Program-made: the position numbers and the translations under genes
Origin: Armatimonadota bacterium
GTDB taxonomy: Bacteria; Armatimonadota; UBA5829
Length of the DNA stretch: 41,141 bases
Assembly: GCA_026392045.1 (NCBI GenBank)
Contig: JAPLCU010000012.1
Span: 1 to 41,141, forward strand
Direction: 5' to 3'
Notes under the pieces: generated by a model
The model's input: only the letters and a program-made list of their open reading frames with translations
Told to the model about the DNA's origin: nothing
Databases searched by the model: none
Part shown: positions 39,611 to 41,141 of the stretch, in pieces
Numbering within the stretch: the first letter of the stretch is position 1
Layout: the number at the start of each line of letters is the position of its first letter

Positions 39611-40927
39611 TTGGCAAAAGTTAGTCTTATTAGCCTCGGATGCCCGAAGAATCTGGTTGATTCAGAGGGCGCGCTGGGCGAGGTAACCCGAGCGGGGCAT
39701 GAATTGATAACCGATAGCTCGCTGGCGGATGTGATAATCATCAACACCTGCGGGTTTATTGAGAGCGCTCGGGCGGAATCTGTCGAGGCTGTTGGGCAGG
39801 CTGTTAAGCTTAAGAAGTCCGGCACATGCAAAGCTGTAATCGCGATCGGTTGTCTGGCACAGAGATTCGCCGCAGAAATGGCCGAAGCGGCACCTGAAGT
39901 GGACGCTTTTCTGGGCATTGGACATGCTGGACTGCTGGCCGAGACTATAGAATCAGCGCTTGGCGGAAAAACTACTGTCGGCGGGCTCGAACTGCCCACA
40001 AAATGGGACGAACATGGCCCAAGGGTGCAATCTACCCCGCCGTGGACATCATATTTGAAAATTGCAGACGGCTGCGATAACCGCTGCGCCTACTGCGCTA
40101 TACCGGACATCCGGGGCAGGTTTAGAAGCAGGCCAAAAGAGTATATAATTGATGAGGCGAAACGCCTTGCCGATGCGGGTGTAAAGGAAATCGTGCTGAT
40201 CGGGCAGGATTTGACCCAATATGGCGAAGATCTGGGCATGTCCAACGCGCTCGTTGGCTTATTGGTGAGGCTAAATGATATCGAGGGCCTGCGCTGGATC
40301 AGGCCGATGTATTGCTACCCGGCCAAGGTCACGCCTGAGCTTATAGATATAATCGCGACCGGCGAGAGGATCGTAAAATATATAGATCTCCCGCTGCAGC
40401 ACGGCGACAATGACGTTCTGAATGCAATGCACCGAAAAGGCAATGTGGAGCAATACGAGCAGGTAATATCAGATCTGCGGGCAAAGCGTCCAGAAATAGC
40501 TATTCGAAGCACGTTCATCGTGGGCTTTCCCGGCGAGACACCGGCAGCGTTCCATAATTTGCTGGGCTTTGTCAGGCGAATCAAGCTGGACAGAGTCGGG
40601 GTGTTCACCTATTCAATCGAAGAGGGAACGCCGGCGGCAAAACTTAAGAATCGAGTGAGCGCCAAAACAGCCGAAGTGCGCCTCGATAAGCTAATGCGTT
40701 TGCAGCAGGGCATATCTTTGGAGCGAAACAAAGCTTTTATAGGCAAAAACCTTGAGGCGCTGATCGAAAGCACTACCGATGGCGTTGCAATCGGAAGAAC
40801 ATACCGAGACGCGCCCGAAATAGACGGAATCGTGCAGATCAAAGATTGCGCCGCTAAACCCGGCGCTTTCGTAAATGTAAAGATAACCGGAGCCGATGAA
40901 TACGATTTGGTTGGCGTAACGCAATAA
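39611..40927 (+). CDS. rimO: Ribosomal protein S12 methylthiotransferase
   Basis: A 438-residue radical-SAM enzyme that adds a methylthio group to an aspartate of ribosomal protein S12. The N-terminal UPF0004 domain has the three cluster cysteines in SLGCPKN (C11), INTCGFI (C47) and AIGCLAQ. The radical SAM motif is CDNRCAYCAIP. A C-terminal TRAM domain ends the protein (IGKNLEALIESTTDGVAIGR). The SLGCPKNLVDSE start and S12-type GRFRSRP separate it from MiaB. The start is TTG 39611, with only a weak purine stretch upstream. Confidence 0.96.
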   Translation: MAKVSLISLGCPKNLVDSEGALGEVTRAGHELITDSSLADVIIINTCGFIESARAESVEAVGQAVKLKKSGTCKAVIAIGCLAQRFAAEMAEAAPEVDAFLGIGHAGLLAETIESALGGKTTVGGLELPTKWDEHGPRVQSTPPWTSYLKIADGCDNRCAYCAIPDIRGRFRSRPKEYIIDEAKRLADAGVKEIVLIGQDLTQYGEDLGMSNALVGLLVRLNDIEGLRWIRPMYCYPAKVTPELIDIIATGERIVKYIDLPLQHGDNDVLNAMHRKGNVEQYEQVISDLRAKRPEIAIRSTFIVGFPGETPAAFHNLLGFVRRIKLDRVGVFTYSIEEGTPAAKLKNRVSAKTAEVRLDKLMRLQQGISLERNKAFIGKNLEALIESTTDGVAIGRTYRDAPEIDGIVQIKDCAAKPGAFVNVKITGADEYDLVGVTQ

Positions 40928-40946
40928 TCAGTTGCAGGAAATCACT

Positions 40947-41141
40947 ATGGGCATAGATGACATAATCGTTGGCAAACGCGATGAAATCCTTGAAGCGGCT
41001 GCGCGTCACGGAGCTCGTGGGCTAAGAATATTCGGCTCATTTGCCAGAGGAGATGCGGGGCCGGACAGTGATGTGGATGTGCTAATAGTTCTCGAACCTG
41101 GCCGAAGCCTGTTCGATGCTGGCGGTCTTTTGATGGATCTC
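40947..41141 (+). CDS. MNT-type nucleotidyltransferase (truncated by the window)
   Basis: The first 65 codons start at ATG 40947, 19 bases after rimO. They contain the minimal nucleotidyltransferase motif GSFARGDAGPDSDVDVLIVL (about 31-50), with the G-S and D-x-D metal ligands in place. Such small proteins act as the antitoxin partner of HEPN ribonucleases, AMPylating or otherwise silencing them. The partner would lie beyond position 41141. The ribosome site is weak (CAGGAA). Confidence 0.85.
   Translation, partial: MGIDDIIVGKRDEILEAAARHGARGLRIFGSFARGDAGPDSDVDVLIVLEPGRSLFDAGGLLMDL

Overview
The window looks like chromosomal DNA of an uncultured, heterotrophic bacterium. The best guess is Armatimonadota or a close relative. 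The reasons are a PEP-CTERM-type C-terminal sorting signal, secreted arabinose-releasing glycosidases with OB-fold and bacterial-repeat tails, an HzsA-related cytochrome, a FecR-type anti-sigma factor, a GTP-type PEP carboxykinase, and intergenic spaces full of short dispersed palindromes. This placement is inference from gene content. There is no rRNA gene, tRNA gene, IS transposase or CRISPR array.

Layout. 1-6.7 kb: the start of an unknown leftward gene, a tandem repeat, a PadR regulator translationally coupled to a membrane protein, then pckG (leftward, with a long structured leader) and a leftward ECF sigma/anti-sigma pair. 7-15.5 kb: a nitroreductase and a di-haem HzsA-related protein (both leftward), then a rightward sugar cluster (Gfo/Idh/MocA oxidoreductase and two TIM-barrel isomerases separated by REP-like palindromes) and a large secreted protein of unknown function. 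15.5-20 kb: metY divergent from an Rrf2 regulator with operator-like palindromes between them, then pgi and a secreted DUF2330 protein. 20-26.4 kb (leftward): a secreted GH51 arabinofuranosidase, a PEP-CTERM SUMF1-fold protein enclosed by inverted repeats, and a trypsin-fold pseudoprotease with TPRs. 26.6-28.9 kb (leftward): a frameshifted anti-phage dCTP-deaminase-like gene and a coupled small ORF. 29-31.6 kb: a secreted GH127 glycosidase. 31.7-33 kb (leftward): a HicA-HicB-SecB-like operon. 33-36.5 kb (leftward): rsmA, a G5/3D cell-wall protein and a rhomboid protease with TPRs. 36.6-41.1 kb (rightward): ftsK, a hicBA pair, rimO, and the start of a MNT-type nucleotidyltransferase.

Working together. 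GH51 and GH127 would release arabinose outside the cell, and the oxidoreductase/isomerase cluster, pgi and pckG fit intracellular sugar metabolism. Four elements look like defence or addiction modules: the dCTP deaminase, hicA-hicB-secB, hicBA, and the MNT protein whose partner lies beyond the window.

The best candidate for an unusual system is the three-gene HicA/HicB/SecB-like operon at 31682-32953. It resembles a toxin-antitoxin-chaperone (TAC) module. Its HicB carries an aromatic-rich C-terminal tail that could be a chaperone-addiction region, and its promoter is overlaid by two palindromes. Also notable are the structured pckG leader, the extra N-terminal domain on the dCTP deaminase, and several families of intergenic repeats. 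All function calls come from reading motifs; no database search was run.
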